A stretch of DNA of 64,000 nt from Pseudonocardia terrae (GCF_021343995.1 NZ_JAJTTE010000012.1:83500-147499), one strand, 5' to 3'. Shown: positions 35,163 to 45,449, counted from the stretch's first letter. The notes: generated by a model from the sequence alone, not told the origin. A program made the numbers and translations.

Positions 35163-37310
35163 ATGCGCAGTCGCATCCGCCGGCGCGGGAGCGCGTTCTC
35201 CCCCGGCAAGTTCGTGGTCGCGGTGGTGGTGCTCGCGACCTTCGTCGCCGTGCTCCTCCTCAACGGCGTCCTGACCGCCAAGACCTCCTCCGACGCGGAG
35301 GGTCACCTCGTCCGCGGCCCCGACGACCAGGTGCCGGTCGCCGTCCACGACGGCGGCTCGGCGGTCGACACCATCCACGACCCGCCCCGCACCCTGAGCT
35401 ACCCGGCGAAGACGATCGCGCTGACCTTCGACGACGGGCCGGACCCCGAGTGGACGCCGCAGATCCTCGACGTCCTGGAGAAGTACCAGGTCCCCGGCAC
35501 CTTCTTCGTGCTCGGCTCGCTGGCCGCGCAGCACCCCGACCTGGTCCGGGAGATGCGCGCCACCGGGTCCGAGATCGGGTTGCACACCTTCACCCACCCG
35601 AACCTCGCCGAGGCCTCGGCGAGCCGCCTCGACCGTGAGCTCACCCTGACCCAGCTGGCCCTGGCGGGAGCGACCGGCGAGATCTCCTACCTGGTGCGGC
35701 CGCCGTACTCCTCGCGGTCCGACGCGCTCACCAACGACGACTACACGGTCGTCCGGGAGCTCGGCGAGCGCGGGTACGTCACCGCGCTGACCGACTTCGA
35801 CAGCCGGGACTGGGAGCGCAAGGGCGTCGACGTCATCGAGAAGGCCTCGACCCCGCCCTCGGACGCCGGTGGTGCGCTGCTGCTGCACGACGCCGGCGGC
35901 GACCGGGCGCAGACCGTCGCGGCGCTGGACAAGCTGATCCCGGAGCTGCAGGCGCAGGGCTGGCGGTTCACCACGGTCAGCGAGGGCCTCGGGCTGCCCA
36001 CGGCGAACACGCCGGCCGACGCCTGGGACCGCACCTTCGGCACGATCCTCGTCGCCGCCGCGGGTGTCTCCACCTCGATCGTCCGGACGCTGGAGTGGCT
36101 GCTGCTGCTGGTCGGGGCGCTCGTCGTCGCGCGCTTGTTGATCATGATCGTGGTCGCCCGCCGGCACGCGAAGCAGAGCCGGCTCGCCACCCGCCGCCGC
36201 AGCGGGCCCTGGTACACCGACCCCGTGTCGGTGGTCGTGCCCGCCTACAACGAGAAGGAGTGCATCGAGCACACGGTGCGCTCCCTGGTGGCGAGCGACC
36301 ATCCCGTCGAGATCATCGTGGTCGACGACGGCTCGACCGACGGCACGCCGGACATCGTCGAGCGGTTGGGCCTGCCGGGGGTGCGGGTCATCCGCCAGCC
36401 CAACCGCGGCAAGCCGGCCGCGCTGAACGCCGGCATCCGGGCGGCGAGCCACGAGATCGTCGTGATGATCGACGGCGACACCGTGTTCGAGCCGACGACG
36501 GTCGGGACCCTCGTGCAGCCGTTCGCCCGGCCGGAGGTCGGCGCGGTGGCGGGCAACGCCAAGGTCGCCAACCGGCGCGGCCTCGTGTCCCGCTGGCAGC
36601 ACATCGAGTACGTGATGGGCTTCAACCTCGACCGCCGCGTCTACGACCTGTGGCGCTGCATGACCACCGTCCCCGGCGCGGTCGGCGCCTTCCGCCGCAC
36701 CGCCCTGCTCGAGGTCGGCGGCGTCAGCGACGACACCCTCGCCGAGGACACCGACCTCACGATGGCACTGTGCCGGGCCGGCTGGCGCGTGGTCTACGAG
36801 GAGCGCGCCCGCGCCTGGACCGAGGCGCCGGGCACGCTCGGCCAGCTGTGGCGGCAGCGCTACCGCTGGAGCTACGGGACCATCCAGTCGATGTGGAAGC
36901 ACCGCGCGACGGTCGTGGCGCGCGGCCCGGCGGGCCACTTCGGGCGCGTGGGCCTGCTCAACATCGCGCTGTTCCAGGTGGTGCTGCCGCTGCTCGCGCC
37001 GCTGGTCGACGTGTTCCTGGTGTACGGCCTGTTCTTCCTCGACCCGGTCACCACGCTCGCGGCCTGGGGCGGCGTCCAGCTGATCCAGCTGCTCGCCGCG
37101 GTCTACGCGTTCCGGCTGGAGCGGGAGAAGATCGGCGTGCTGTGGCTGCTGCCGTTCCAGCAGATCGTCTACCGGCAACTGATGTACGCGGTGCTCATCC
37201 AGTCGATCATGACCGCACTGGCGGGCATCCGGCTCAAGTGGCAGAAGCTGCGCCGGACCGGCGACTTCGGCGGCGCACCGGTGGAGAAGGGCGTCGGTGC
37301 CGGCGTCTGA
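35163..37310 (+). CDS. NodB deacetylase - GT2 glycosyltransferase fusion (MatB-like)
   Basis: 715 aa. Helix at about 17-37, then a NodB polysaccharide deacetylase domain (about 80-275: TFDDGPDPEW, HTFTHPNL, RPPYSSRSD), helices near 305-330, then a processive GT2 synthase domain (about 355-600: DDGSTDGT, DGDTVFEP, EDTDLTMAL, QRYRWSYG) and C-terminal helices. The combination resembles Streptomyces MatB, which with its partner makes a GlcNAc-type surface polymer. The active sites face opposite sides, so one protein could polymerise inside and deacetylate outside. AGGAG overlapping the previous stop serves ATG 35163. Confidence 0.88.
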   Translation: MRSRIRRRGSAFSPGKFVVAVVVLATFVAVLLLNGVLTAKTSSDAEGHLVRGPDDQVPVAVHDGGSAVDTIHDPPRTLSYPAKTIALTFDDGPDPEWTPQILDVLEKYQVPGTFFVLGSLAAQHPDLVREMRATGSEIGLHTFTHPNLAEASASRLDRELTLTQLALAGATGEISYLVRPPYSSRSDALTNDDYTVVRELGERGYVTALTDFDSRDWERKGVDVIEKASTPPSDAGGALLLHDAGGDRAQTVAALDKLIPELQAQGWRFTTVSEGLGLPTANTPADAWDRTFGTILVAAAGVSTSIVRTLEWLLLLVGALVVARLLIMIVVARRHAKQSRLATRRRSGPWYTDPVSVVVPAYNEKECIEHTVRSLVASDHPVEIIVVDDGSTDGTPDIVERLGLPGVRVIRQPNRGKPAALNAGIRAASHEIVVMIDGDTVFEPTTVGTLVQPFARPEVGAVAGNAKVANRRGLVSRWQHIEYVMGFNLDRRVYDLWRCMTTVPGAVGAFRRTALLEVGGVSDDTLAEDTDLTMALCRAGWRVVYEERARAWTEAPGTLGQLWRQRYRWSYGTIQSMWKHRATVVARGPAGHFGRVGLLNIALFQVVLPLLAPLVDVFLVYGLFFLDPVTTLAAWGGVQLIQLLAAVYAFRLEREKIGVLWLLPFQQIVYRQLMYAVLIQSIMTALAGIRLKWQKLRRTGDFGGAPVEKGVGAGV

Positions 37311-37317
37311 CCCGGGG

Positions 37318-37346
37318 GTGGGTGGCGGCGGGCCGCCGCCACCCAC
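37318..37346. terminator. Convergent terminator between the synthase gene and lipB
   Basis: Perfect 12-bp GC stem (37318-37329 with 37335-37346) with a 5-nt loop. Confidence 0.75.
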
Positions 37347-37361
37347 GGCGTCGGCTCACGG

Positions 37362-38123
37362 TCAGTGCAGCGAGGGGTGCAGCTGCAGGTCCAGGCCCGC
37401 CACCCCGGCGGCGACCGGCTCCTCGCGGCGGGGAACCACGTGCTCGCGGACCGGCAGGGCGCCCTCGAGGGCACCCAGCACCGCGTCCGTGACGCTCACG
37501 AGCACCTCGTCCGTGACCACCTCGCGGCCCAGCTCGGCGGACAGCGAGGTCACGCCGGCGTCGGTGATCCCGCAGGGCACGATCCGGCCGAACTCGGTGA
37601 GGTCGGGGTCGCAGTTGAGGGCGAAGCCGTGCAGCGTCACCCCGCCCTGCACGCGCACGCCGATCGCGGCGATCTTGCGCTCCGGGCGCAGGTCGTCGGC
37701 GGGGAGCCACACGCCGCTGCGACCGTCGACCCGGCCGGCGGCGGTCACGCCGAGGCCGTGGCAGACCGCGATCAGCGCCTCCTCGAGCCGCCGCACGTAG
37801 TCGACGACGTCGAGCGGCTCGCCGAGCGAGACGATCGGGTAGCCGACGAGCTGGCCCGGGCCGTGCCAGGTGATCCGGCCGCCGCGGTCGACGTCGATGA
37901 CGGGAGAGCCGTCCGTCGGGCGGTCCTCCGGCCGGGTCCGCTTGCCCGCGGTGTACACCGACGGGTGCTCGAGGAGCATGAGCACGTCCGGTCCGGTGCC
38001 GGCGCGCCGTGCCTCGGCGTTGGCGCGCTGGACGTCCCAGGCGGTGAGGTAGTCGACCGTGCCGAGCAGGTCCACCCGAACGGGGTTGGGGGAGCGGCGG
38101 CACGAGGTTCCCTGGCTGGCCAC
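37362..38123 (-). CDS. lipB: Octanoyl-ACP:protein octanoyltransferase
   Basis: 253 aa. Moves octanoate from ACP onto lipoyl domains, supplying the substrate of LipA. Motifs: [54 protein letters not shown] with the catalytic Lys, and [14 protein letters not shown] with the catalytic Cys. GTG 38123 is leaderless with TACTCT (38130-38135) 6 nt upstream. Separate from lipA by the inserted LLM/polysaccharide genes. Confidence 0.96.
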   Translation of the reverse strand: MASQGTSCRRSPNPVRVDLLGTVDYLTAWDVQRANAEARRAGTGPDVLMLLEHPSVYTAGKRTRPEDRPTDGSPVIDVDRGGRITWHGPGQLVGYPIVSLGEPLDVVDYVRRLEEALIAVCHGLGVTAAGRVDGRSGVWLPADDLRPERKIAAIGVRVQGGVTLHGFALNCDPDLTEFGRIVPCGITDAGVTSLSAELGREVVTDEVLVSVTDAVLGALEGALPVREHVVPRREEPVAAGVAGLDLQLHPSLH

Positions 38124-38197
38124 CGGCCCAGAGTACGCCCGGGTCCCGGCACGGCAGGGCGGGCATGGTCACACCACAGGGACCGCACAGCCCGTAC

Positions 38198-39439
38198 TCA
38201 GGCGAGGGCGTGCAGCACCGCCGCGGCCGCCCGCCGCCCGCTGACCAGGGCGCCCTGGGTCGACGGGGTGTCCCGGTGGTCGCCGCACACGAACATCCCG
38301 TCGCCCGAAGCGACCCCGCTCTGCACCGGCCGACCGGGCAGGAAGGCGGGCAGCGCCGCACGGACCTCCACGGTGTGCACGAGTTCCCAGTCGCCGGTCC
38401 CGGTGCCGTAGATCCGGCCCAGCTCGCGGCGCACCTCGGACTCGGGCAGCGCCGCGCCGACGACCGTCGAGGACACCAGTGGGCGGCCCGACGCCGAGTA
38501 CTCCGGCGCCGCCGCGGTCATGACGACGGTGTTGGCGACGGGCCCGCCGGTCCCGTCGAGGTGCAGGACCGGCTCGTCGGCGGGCGGCTCCGGCATGCTG
38601 TGGTACCAGGTCGTGAGCGTGCGGGTCGGCGGTGCGGTCACGCCGGGGAGCAGCCTCGCCGCGGTGGCCGCGTCGGTCGCCACGACGACGGCGCGGGCCG
38701 CGATCTCGCCGTCAGCGGTCCGGACGACCGGGGTCGCGCCGCCGGTCACGGCCTCGACCCCGGTCCGGAGCCGCACCGGCAGCCCGGCGGCCAGCCGGCG
38801 GGGGAGGGCCTCCATGCCGTCGGCGGGCACGAAGATCCGGCCGAGCGCGAAGCTCCGCCACACCAGCCGGACGAAGGCCTCGCTCGTCACGAGCTCGCGG
38901 TCGGCGAGCACCCCCGACAGGAACGGGCGGAGGAAGGTCTCGGTGGCGGTGCCGGCCAGCCCGGCGGCGACCAGGTCCGCGGCGGCCGAACGGGCCGTGC
39001 GGAGGGCCGTGCGTGCCAGCGGGGTGGCGAGCACCCGGGCGGTCCACGCAGCGAGGCGCGCCAGGTCCGCGGGCGGGAGCGCGCGCAGCGACGCGGGCGC
39101 GCCGGTGGGGCTGCGCAGCGGGTTGACGAACCGGCGCAGCGCCCCGTCGGCGGTCCGGATCGCCGCACCCGGGACGAACGGGCGCATCGCCAGCGACTCC
39201 GGCCCGTCCGGCCCGAGGACCGTGCGCAGCGCGGGATAGGCGGTGTTGAGCACCTGGAAGCCGCGGTCGCAGCGGAAGCCGTCCACGACGTCCGTCGCGA
39301 TCCGTCCGCCGACCCGGTCGGCCGCCTCGAGGACCGTGACGTCGAGCCCGCGGCGGCGCAGGATCCGCGCGGCCCGCAGCCCGGCGACGCCCGCCCCGAC
39401 GACGGCGACGTCGGTGTCGGGGGTGCGTGCGGCGGTCAT
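38198..39439 (-). CDS. FAD-dependent amine oxidase/desaturase-like oxidoreductase
   Basis: 413 aa. N-terminal Rossmann motif VAVVGAGVAGLRAARILRRRGLDVTVLEAADRVGGRI, C-terminal FAD segment GMFVCGDHRDTPSTQGALVSGRRAA. It belongs to the broad amine oxidase/protoporphyrinogen oxidase-like group; substrate unknown. Starts with ATG 39439 overlapping the stop of the TIGR01777 gene (ATGA), so both are cotranscribed. Confidence 0.85.
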   Translation of the reverse strand: MTAARTPDTDVAVVGAGVAGLRAARILRRRGLDVTVLEAADRVGGRIATDVVDGFRCDRGFQVLNTAYPALRTVLGPDGPESLAMRPFVPGAAIRTADGALRRFVNPLRSPTGAPASLRALPPADLARLAAWTARVLATPLARTALRTARSAAADLVAAGLAGTATETFLRPFLSGVLADRELVTSEAFVRLVWRSFALGRIFVPADGMEALPRRLAAGLPVRLRTGVEAVTGGATPVVRTADGEIAARAVVVATDAATAARLLPGVTAPPTRTLTTWYHSMPEPPADEPVLHLDGTGGPVANTVVMTAAAPEYSASGRPLVSSTVVGAALPESEVRRELGRIYGTGTGDWELVHTVEVRAALPAFLPGRPVQSGVASGDGMFVCGDHRDTPSTQGALVSGRRAAAAVLHALA

Positions 39440-40326
39440 GCCCGGACGGCGGCGGAGAGGGCGTCGGCGAGGGTGGTGTGCCGGAAGGCGAACCCGGCCC
39501 CGAGCAGCGCCCGCGGCATCGCCCGCTGCGAGTACAGCAGCATCTCCCAGCCCATGTCGCCGAGCACGGTGGTCACCGCCCAGGCCGGGACGACCAGTGG
39601 CGCGGGGCGCCCGACGGCGCTCGCGAGGGTCTGGGTGAAGACCGCGTTGGTCACCGGCGTGGGCCCGGTGACGTTGACCGGGCCGCGCAGCGCGCCGTTC
39701 TCGACGGCGAACCGGATCGCAGCGACCTCGTCGTCGAGCGAGACCCAGGGCATGTACTGCTCGCCGCTGCCGATCCGCGCACCCAGGAACGCCTTCCACA
39801 CCGGACGCATCAGCGCCAGCAGCCCGCCCGAGGGCGAGAGGACCAGCCCGGTGCGCAGCCGGACCACCCGGACACCGGCGTCGGCGGCCGGCGCGGTCGC
39901 GGCCTCCCAGTCCCGGCAGACCTCGGCCAGGAACCCCTCGCCCGACGGTGCGGACTCGTCGATCTCCGTCGCCCCGGCGTCGCCGTAGTAGCCGACCGCC
40001 GAGCCGCTGACGAAGGCCGGCACGCCGGCCCGCGCGACGGCGGTGGCCAGGACCTCGGTCGGGACGTTGCGGCTGTCCCGGACCGCCTGCTTGCGCGCGC
40101 CGCTCCACGGCCGGTCGGCGATGCCGACGCCGCCGAGGCTCACCACGGCGTCGGCCCCGTCGAGGGCGCCCTCGTCGATCGCGCCCGACGGCGGGTCCCA
40201 GCCCCGCTCGTCCGGGGCCGACGGGGTGCGGCGGACCAGCCGCACGACCTCGTGACCCGCCTCCCGGAGGCCGGCGACCAGGGCGGTTCCGATCAGGCCG
40301 GACGAACCGGCGACGACGACGCGCAC
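39436..40326 (-). CDS. TIGR01777-type epimerase-like SDR
   Basis: 296 aa extended short-chain dehydrogenase: VRVVVAGSSGLIGTALVAGLREAGHEV, VSGSAVGYYGDAG and a C-terminal DUF1731-like region (MPRALLGAGFAFRHTTLADAL). It is a conserved neighbour of lipB and sucB; the true reaction is unknown. The start is GTG 40326 (AAGGA about 9 nt upstream); a start at 40371 would add a basic tail unlike the family. Confidence 0.88.
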   Translation of the reverse strand: MRVVVAGSSGLIGTALVAGLREAGHEVVRLVRRTPSAPDERGWDPPSGAIDEGALDGADAVVSLGGVGIADRPWSGARKQAVRDSRNVPTEVLATAVARAGVPAFVSGSAVGYYGDAGATEIDESAPSGEGFLAEVCRDWEAATAPAADAGVRVVRLRTGLVLSPSGGLLALMRPVWKAFLGARIGSGEQYMPWVSLDDEVAAIRFAVENGALRGPVNVTGPTPVTNAVFTQTLASAVGRPAPLVVPAWAVTTVLGDMGWEMLLYSQRAMPRALLGAGFAFRHTTLADALSAAVRA

Positions 40327-40395
40327 GGTCCGGATCCTTCCGAACGCGGCCGGGACGCGCGACCCGGGCACGCCGACACGGGCGCGTGAGAACGG

Positions 40396-40430
40396 CCGGA
40401 GGGGCCCCGCGACCTGCGGGACCCCTCCGG
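40396..40430 (-). terminator. Terminator downstream of sucB
   Basis: 15-bp stem with one mismatch (40396-40410 with 40416-40430), 5-nt loop, 24 bp after the sucB stop. Confidence 0.8.
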
Positions 40431-40453
40431 GTGTGAGCTGAGCGGGACGGGTG

Positions 40454-42274
40454 TCAGAGGCCGAGCTCGGCCTCGAACGCCCCCTCCTCCAGCCGGGCGC
40501 GGATCGCGCTGACGAACCGGCCGGCGTCGGCGCCGTCGACGATCCGGTGGTCGTAGGTCAGCGGCAGGTAGCAGACCGACCGCACGGCGATGACGTCCTC
40601 GCCGTCCGGACCCGCCACGACCTTCGGCTCCTTCGCGATCGCGCCGGTGCCGAGGATCGCGACCTGCGGCTGGTTGATGATCGGCGTGTCGAACAGCGCG
40701 CCGGCGCTGCCGATGTTGGTGATCGTGAAGGTGCCGCCGGACAGCTCGTCGGGCTTGATCGTGTTGTTGCGGGTGCGGGCCGCGACGTCGGCGATCTTGC
40801 GGGCGAGTCCGGCCAGCGACAGGTCCTCGGCGTTCTTGATCACCGGGACGAGCAGGCCGCGCGGGGTGTCGACGGCGATGGCCAGGTGGACGTTGCCGTG
40901 GTACTCGATCTGCTTGCCGTCCTCGGAGATCGAGGAGTTGACGGCCGGATAGGCCTTGAGGGCCTCGACCGTGGCCTTCGCGAAGAACGGCAGGTAGGTG
41001 AGCTTGACGCCCTCGCGCTGCTCGAAGGCCGCCTTGGCCCGGGCCCGCAGCTTGGCGATCCGGGTGACGTCGACCTCCTGCACGGTGGTCAGCTGGGCCG
41101 AGACCTTGAGCGACTCGGTCATGCGCTGGGCGATGACCTGACGCAGGCGCGGCATCTTCACCGTGGTGCCCGGCTGCGGGGCGTCGGCGGCGCGCGCCGG
41201 CACCTTCGTGGGCTCCTTCGGCGCGCCGGTCGGGGCGCTCGGCGCGGCCGGCTGCTCCGCGGCGGGCTGGGCGGCGGGCGCCGGGGCCTTGGCCGACTCG
41301 GCCGCGGCGAGGACGTCCTGCTTGCGGATGCGGCCGCCGACGCCCGAGCCCTCGAGGGAGTCGAGGTCCACGCCGTGCTCCGCGGCCAGCTTGCGCACCA
41401 GCGGGGTGACGTACGGCGGGGCGGAGGTGCCCTTGGTCTCGGCCTTGCCGTTGCCCGACGGAGCCGGCGCGGTTTCGGCGGCGCGGGCGGTGTCCTCGGT
41501 CTCCGGCTTCGTCGGCTCCGGGGCGGCCTGCTCCTCCTTGACGGGCTCCTTCGGCGCCTCCGGCTCCTTCGGGGCCTCCTGCTTCGGGGCCTCCTGCTTC
41601 GGGGGCTCCGGCGTCGACTCCTCGGCCGGGGCGGGCGCGGCCTCGGCGTCGCCGATCAGGGCCAGCTGGCCGCCGACCTCGACGGTGTCGTCCTCGCCGA
41701 CCGACAGCTCGAGGACCGTGCCGGCGACCGGCGACGGGATCTCGGTGTCGACCTTGTCGGTGGAGACCTCGAGCAGCGGCTCGTCGACCTCCACGGTGTC
41801 GCCGACCTGCTTGAGCCAGCGGGTCACGGTGCCCTCGGTGACCGACTCGCCCAGCTCGGGCATGGTCACCGGGGTGCCGCCGCCGGAGGACTTCCCGGTC
41901 GCGGCCTTCGGGGCCTCCTGCGGCTCCTCCTGCTGCGGCGCCTCGGCCTGCTCCGGCTCCGGCTCCGGCTCGGCCTCGGGCTCGGCGGCCTCGGACTGCG
42001 GCTGGGCCTCGGGCTGCGCGGACCCCTCGTCGGAGCCCGCGTCGCCGATCACGGCGAGCTCGCCGCCGACCTCGACGGTCTCGTCCTCGCCGGCCACGAT
42101 CTTCTGCAGGACGCCGGCGACCGGGGACGGGATCTCGGTGTCGACCTTGTCGGTGGAGACCTCGAGCAGCGGCTCGTCGACCTCGACGGTGTCGCCCTCC
42201 GCCTTGAGCCAGCGGGTGACGGTGCCTTCGGTGACGCTCTCACCGAGGGCGGGCATCTGGACGGAGAAGGCCAT
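40454..42274 (-). CDS. sucB: Dihydrolipoyl acyltransferase (2-oxo acid dehydrogenase E2)
   Basis: 606 aa. Two lipoyl domains (lipoyl Lys 43 in [12 protein letters not shown], and the same sequence again near residue 175) are joined by long Pro/Glu/Ala linkers to an E3-binding domain ([21 protein letters not shown]) and the catalytic domain ending [15 protein letters not shown], with the catalytic His and Asp. In actinobacteria this E2 (DlaT/SucB) serves the pyruvate and possibly the 2-oxoglutarate complex. ATG 42274 has AGGA upstream. The lipoyl domains share a 59-nt identical DNA stretch. Confidence 0.95.
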   Translation of the reverse strand: MAFSVQMPALGESVTEGTVTRWLKAEGDTVEVDEPLLEVSTDKVDTEIPSPVAGVLQKIVAGEDETVEVGGELAVIGDAGSDEGSAQPEAQPQSEAAEPEAEPEPEPEQAEAPQQEEPQEAPKAATGKSSGGGTPVTMPELGESVTEGTVTRWLKQVGDTVEVDEPLLEVSTDKVDTEIPSPVAGTVLELSVGEDDTVEVGGQLALIGDAEAAPAPAEESTPEPPKQEAPKQEAPKEPEAPKEPVKEEQAAPEPTKPETEDTARAAETAPAPSGNGKAETKGTSAPPYVTPLVRKLAAEHGVDLDSLEGSGVGGRIRKQDVLAAAESAKAPAPAAQPAAEQPAAPSAPTGAPKEPTKVPARAADAPQPGTTVKMPRLRQVIAQRMTESLKVSAQLTTVQEVDVTRIAKLRARAKAAFEQREGVKLTYLPFFAKATVEALKAYPAVNSSISEDGKQIEYHGNVHLAIAVDTPRGLLVPVIKNAEDLSLAGLARKIADVAARTRNNTIKPDELSGGTFTITNIGSAGALFDTPIINQPQVAILGTGAIAKEPKVVAGPDGEDVIAVRSVCYLPLTYDHRIVDGADAGRFVSAIRARLEEGAFEAELGL

Positions 42275-42324
42275 GTCTGCTCGGATCCTCTTTCGACGTG
42301 CGGTGGTGTGGTCCGTTCGGGACC

Positions 42325-43707
42325 TCAGCCGTGGGTGTGCAGGGGTTTGCCGGCCAGGGCGAGGTGTGCCTCGCCGAACGCCTCGTTCTGGGTGGGGTGG
42401 GCGTGGACGAGCGGGGCGACGTCGCCGGGCTCGGCCTCCCAGTTGTAGACGAGCTGGGCCTCGCCGATGAGTTCGCCGACGCGGGCGCCGACCATGTGGA
42501 TCCCGACCACCGGGCCGTCCTTGGCGCGGACGAGTTTGATCGCGCCGGAGGTCTGCAGGATCTGCGACCTGCCGTTGCCGCCGAGGTCGTAGGTCAGGGT
42601 CTCGATCTCCCCGAACTTCTCCTTGGCGGCCGGTTCGGTGAGGCCGACGGAGGCGACCTCGGGCTCGCAGTAGGTGACCCGCGGGATACCGGCCTCGTCG
42701 ATCGGGGCCGGGTCGAGCCCGGCGATGTCCTCGGCCACGAAGATGCCCTGGGCGAACCCGCGGTGGGCGAGCTGCAGGCCCGCCACGATGTCGCCGACGG
42801 CGTAGACGCCGTCGAGGTTGGTCCGCAGCCGCTCGTCGGTGGTGACGAACCCGCGCTCCATCGCGAGGCCGGCCTCCTCGTAGCCGTGGCCGGTGGTGTT
42901 CGGGCCCCGGCCGACGGCGACGAGCAGCAGGTCGGCCTCGATCTCCTCGCCGGACTCCAGGGAGACGGTGACGGTGCCGTTGTCCGCGGAGCCGACCTGC
43001 TTGGCGCCGGTGAACTTGACCCCGGTCTTGGCGGTGATCTTGCGGCGGCGGAAGGCGCGCTCGAGGAGCTTGGAGGCGAACTCGTCCTCGTTGGGGACCA
43101 GTCGGGGCAGGGCCTCGACGAGGGTGACCTCGGCGCCGAAGGAGCGCCACACGGAGGCGAACTCGACGCCGATCACGCCGCCGCCGAGCACCACCACCCG
43201 CTGCGGCACGTGGTCGAGGGTGAGGGCCTGGTCGGAGGTGATGACCCGGCCGCCGATCTCCAGCCCGGGCAGGGTCTTGGAGTACGAGCCGGTGGCCAGC
43301 ACGACGTGGCGCCCGGTGTAGGTGGTGCCGTCCACCTCCACCGACGTCGGGCCGACGAAGGTGCCCGCACCCTCGACGAGCTCGATCTGGCGGGACTTCA
43401 CCAGCCCCTGCAGACCCTTGTAGAGGCGGCCGACCACGCCGTCCTTGTAGGTGTTGACCCCGGTCATGTCGATGCCGACCAGCTGGGAGAGCACGCCGAC
43501 CTTGGCGCCGTCGCGGGCGGCATCGGCCACCTCGGCCGCGTGCAGCAGGGCCTTGGTGGGGATGCAGCCGCGGTGCAGGCAGGTGCCGCCGAGCTTGTCC
43601 TTCTCCACCAGCACCACCGACATGCCCAGCTCCGCCGCGCGCAACGCACAGGCATAGCCACCCGAGCCGCCACCGAGGATCACCAGATCGGCAGTCCGTT
43701 CGGGCAC
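42325..43707 (-). CDS. lpdA: Dihydrolipoyl dehydrogenase (E3)
   Basis: 460 aa flavoprotein that re-oxidises dihydrolipoate on E2. FAD motif [21 protein letters not shown], redox disulfide [16 protein letters not shown] motif [14 protein letters not shown] and C-terminal His-Glu dyad in [16 protein letters not shown] 43707 has a strong AGGAGGAC 4 nt upstream. It lies 50 bp before sucB in the same direction, so E2 and E3 form an operon, unlike M. tuberculosis where lpdC lies elsewhere. Confidence 0.95.
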   Translation of the reverse strand: MPERTADLVILGGGSGGYACALRAAELGMSVVLVEKDKLGGTCLHRGCIPTKALLHAAEVADAARDGAKVGVLSQLVGIDMTGVNTYKDGVVGRLYKGLQGLVKSRQIELVEGAGTFVGPTSVEVDGTTYTGRHVVLATGSYSKTLPGLEIGGRVITSDQALTLDHVPQRVVVLGGGVIGVEFASVWRSFGAEVTLVEALPRLVPNEDEFASKLLERAFRRRKITAKTGVKFTGAKQVGSADNGTVTVSLESGEEIEADLLLVAVGRGPNTTGHGYEEAGLAMERGFVTTDERLRTNLDGVYAVGDIVAGLQLAHRGFAQGIFVAEDIAGLDPAPIDEAGIPRVTYCEPEVASVGLTEPAAKEKFGEIETLTYDLGGNGRSQILQTSGAIKLVRAKDGPVVGIHMVGARVGELIGEAQLVYNWEAEPGDVAPLVHAHPTQNEAFGEAHLALAGKPLHTHG

Positions 43708-43906
43708 GTCCGTCCTCCTCGCTCGCGCGGTCTCGGTGCTCTCTGTCGGTGCTGGTCCGTGCTGGTCCGTGCGGTTCGCGCGCCCGGTGCTCCGTCCGGG
43801 CGGCCCCATCTTGTCACTCGGCGGCGGCAGTCGCTGGAACAGGTCCGGGAGAAAAGCGGACAGGCCGCGCGTTGGCCTGGTGACCGTCGTGGAGAGCGGA
43901 GGGCTC

Positions 43907-44260
43907 ATGGGACTGTTCGGCCGCAAGCGCGCCGGTGGGCGGCGTGGTGCCGCGGCCGCGGACGCCGAGTACCTGCGCGACTGGGCGATGGTGCGCGAAG
44001 GGGTGGAGGCGTTCGTCGAGCCCCGCACCACCGTGACCGAGACGACGATGGTCCTCGTCGCCAAGGACGGGGAGTGGACGCGGCGCCGGGTCACCGGACC
44101 CGCCGGGGCCCGCGCGCTCGCGCGGTCGCTGCGGATCCCGGTCTACGACGCGCAGATCGTCGGCTACCCGCAGCGGATGCGCGACCACGACGCCCGGCAG
44201 CGGATCCTGCGCGAGCGCGAGCGGCGCCGCGGGCTGGAGGAGCTCGGCGGCCTGGGCTGA
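43907..44260 (+). CDS. Conserved hypothetical protein of 117 aa
   Basis: Starts MGLFGRKRAGGRRG; core EYLRDWAMVREGVEAFVEPRTTVTETTMVLVAKDGEWTRRRV and IPVYDAQIVGYPQRMRDH. I recall near-identical small proteins beside lpd/pepA genes in many actinomycetes, often misnamed oxidoreductase; no function is known. GGAGGG 4-5 nt before ATG 43907 fixes the start. It is divergent from lpdA. Confidence 0.8.
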   Translation: MGLFGRKRAGGRRGAAAADAEYLRDWAMVREGVEAFVEPRTTVTETTMVLVAKDGEWTRRRVTGPAGARALARSLRIPVYDAQIVGYPQRMRDHDARQRILRERERRRGLEELGGLG

Positions 44261-44265
44261 GCCGG

Positions 44266-45075
44266 CTACCGGGACTTGCGCGCGCCGATCGCCTGCAGCA
44301 CGGGTGCGGCGCGGAGCAGCGGGCCGGGCGCCAGGGCGGACAGCCGCATCATCGCGCCGCGCCAGCCCGGGACCGTCTTGTAGACGCGCCCGGTGCCGAA
44401 CAGGCCGACCAGCTCGGAGGCCACCCGGTCCGGGGTGAGCAGCACCCCCGAGCGGACGAGGGCCCGCGCCCGGGGTTCCATGGTGTCGAGCAGGGCCGTC
44501 GCGACGCCGTCGGGATTGATCGCGTGCACCCGGATCCCGTCCGCCCGGACCTCGGCCGACAGCGCGGAGGCGAGGGAGAGCACGGCCGCCTTCGTCGCGG
44601 CGTAGAGGGACAGGCCGGGCACCGGGCCGAGCCCGGACAGCGACGCGGTGATCGCGAGGTCACCGCCGCCGCCCTGCTCCCGGAAGGCGGCGATCGCCGC
44701 GCGCGAGCCCCACACCGGGCCCAGGAGGTTGATCTCGACGAGCGCCCGGGCCTGCGCGTCGGTCAGCTCGGTGAGCGGGCCGCCGGTGCCGACACCGGCG
44801 TTGCTCACCCATGCGCCGAGCGGCGCGAGCTCCCGGGCGCGGGCGGCGATCGCGTGCGCCGCGGCCGGGTCCGTCACGTCGTAGGCGGCGGACTCCCCGC
44901 CGATGTCCGCGGCGGTGACCTCCGCCGCCGTCGCGTCGACGTCGGTCACCAGGACGCGGTAGCCGCGCCCCGCGAGCTCCCGCGAGATCGCGGCCCCGAT
45001 GCCGCGCGCCCCACCGGTGACGACGGCCGAGCGGGAGCCGGCAGGGACCGAGTGGGCGACACGACGACGGATCAC
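44266..45075 (-). CDS. Short-chain dehydrogenase/reductase
   Basis: 269 aa. Cofactor motif TGGARGIGAAISRELAGRG, NAG in WVSNAGVGTGG, catalytic Ser in ITASLSGLG and YAATK. Substrate unknown. In M. tuberculosis the neighbour here is EphD, whose C-terminal half is an SDR, so this may be the counterpart of that half. GTG 45075 is leaderless with TAGGGT (45083-45088) 7 nt upstream. Its stop lies 5 bp from the convergent 117-aa gene. Confidence 0.88.
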   Translation of the reverse strand: MIRRRVAHSVPAGSRSAVVTGGARGIGAAISRELAGRGYRVLVTDVDATAAEVTAADIGGESAAYDVTDPAAAHAIAARARELAPLGAWVSNAGVGTGGPLTELTDAQARALVEINLLGPVWGSRAAIAAFREQGGGGDLAITASLSGLGPVPGLSLYAATKAAVLSLASALSAEVRADGIRVHAINPDGVATALLDTMEPRARALVRSGVLLTPDRVASELVGLFGTGRVYKTVPGWRGAMMRLSALAPGPLLRAAPVLQAIGARKSR

Positions 45076-45379
45076 GGGCGTGACCCTACCCGCGGGTAGC
45101 CCTCGGGGGAGCCCCGAACGCCGAGGCGGTGCCCCGTGCGGTGCCTCTGCGGCCCGATGCGCGGACGCATGATCGCCATCGGCATGCTCCCAGGGTGCGC
45201 AGCCGAACCGTGGGTGCACGCAGGTGTCGATCATGGACGCGCGGACGGGCGGGTGATCGGCGTCCGCGTGCAGTGGTGGCCGCGGACACCGGCCTCATGA
45301 CACAGGATCGTCGATCACCGACAGGTGGGCGACCTCGAGCGCGCCTCGGCGCCACCGCCCCGACGCCTCCGACTCCGGC

Positions 45380-45423
45380 GCGGTGCGGGAGCTCCCGACT
45401 CGCGGTGCGGGAGCTCCCGACTC
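45380..45423. repeat. Perfect 22-bp tandem duplication
   Basis: The 374-bp gap 45076-45449 has no gene I can defend. It holds two identical 22-bp units (45380-45401, 45402-45423), each with the palindrome GGGAGCTCCC and, in reverse, GCGAGTCGGG. The period and core match the array at 19867. An inverted pair GTCCGCG/CGCGGAC (45262-45268, 45281-45287) lies upstream. Confidence 0.9.
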
Positions 45424-45449
45424 CCGGCAGCCCGGCGCCGACCGGCAAG

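Noticed and set aside
45086..45448. Small frames on both strands in the gap after the SDR gene
   Set aside because: Arg/Gly-rich, no ribosome site, and they run through the 22-bp duplication.
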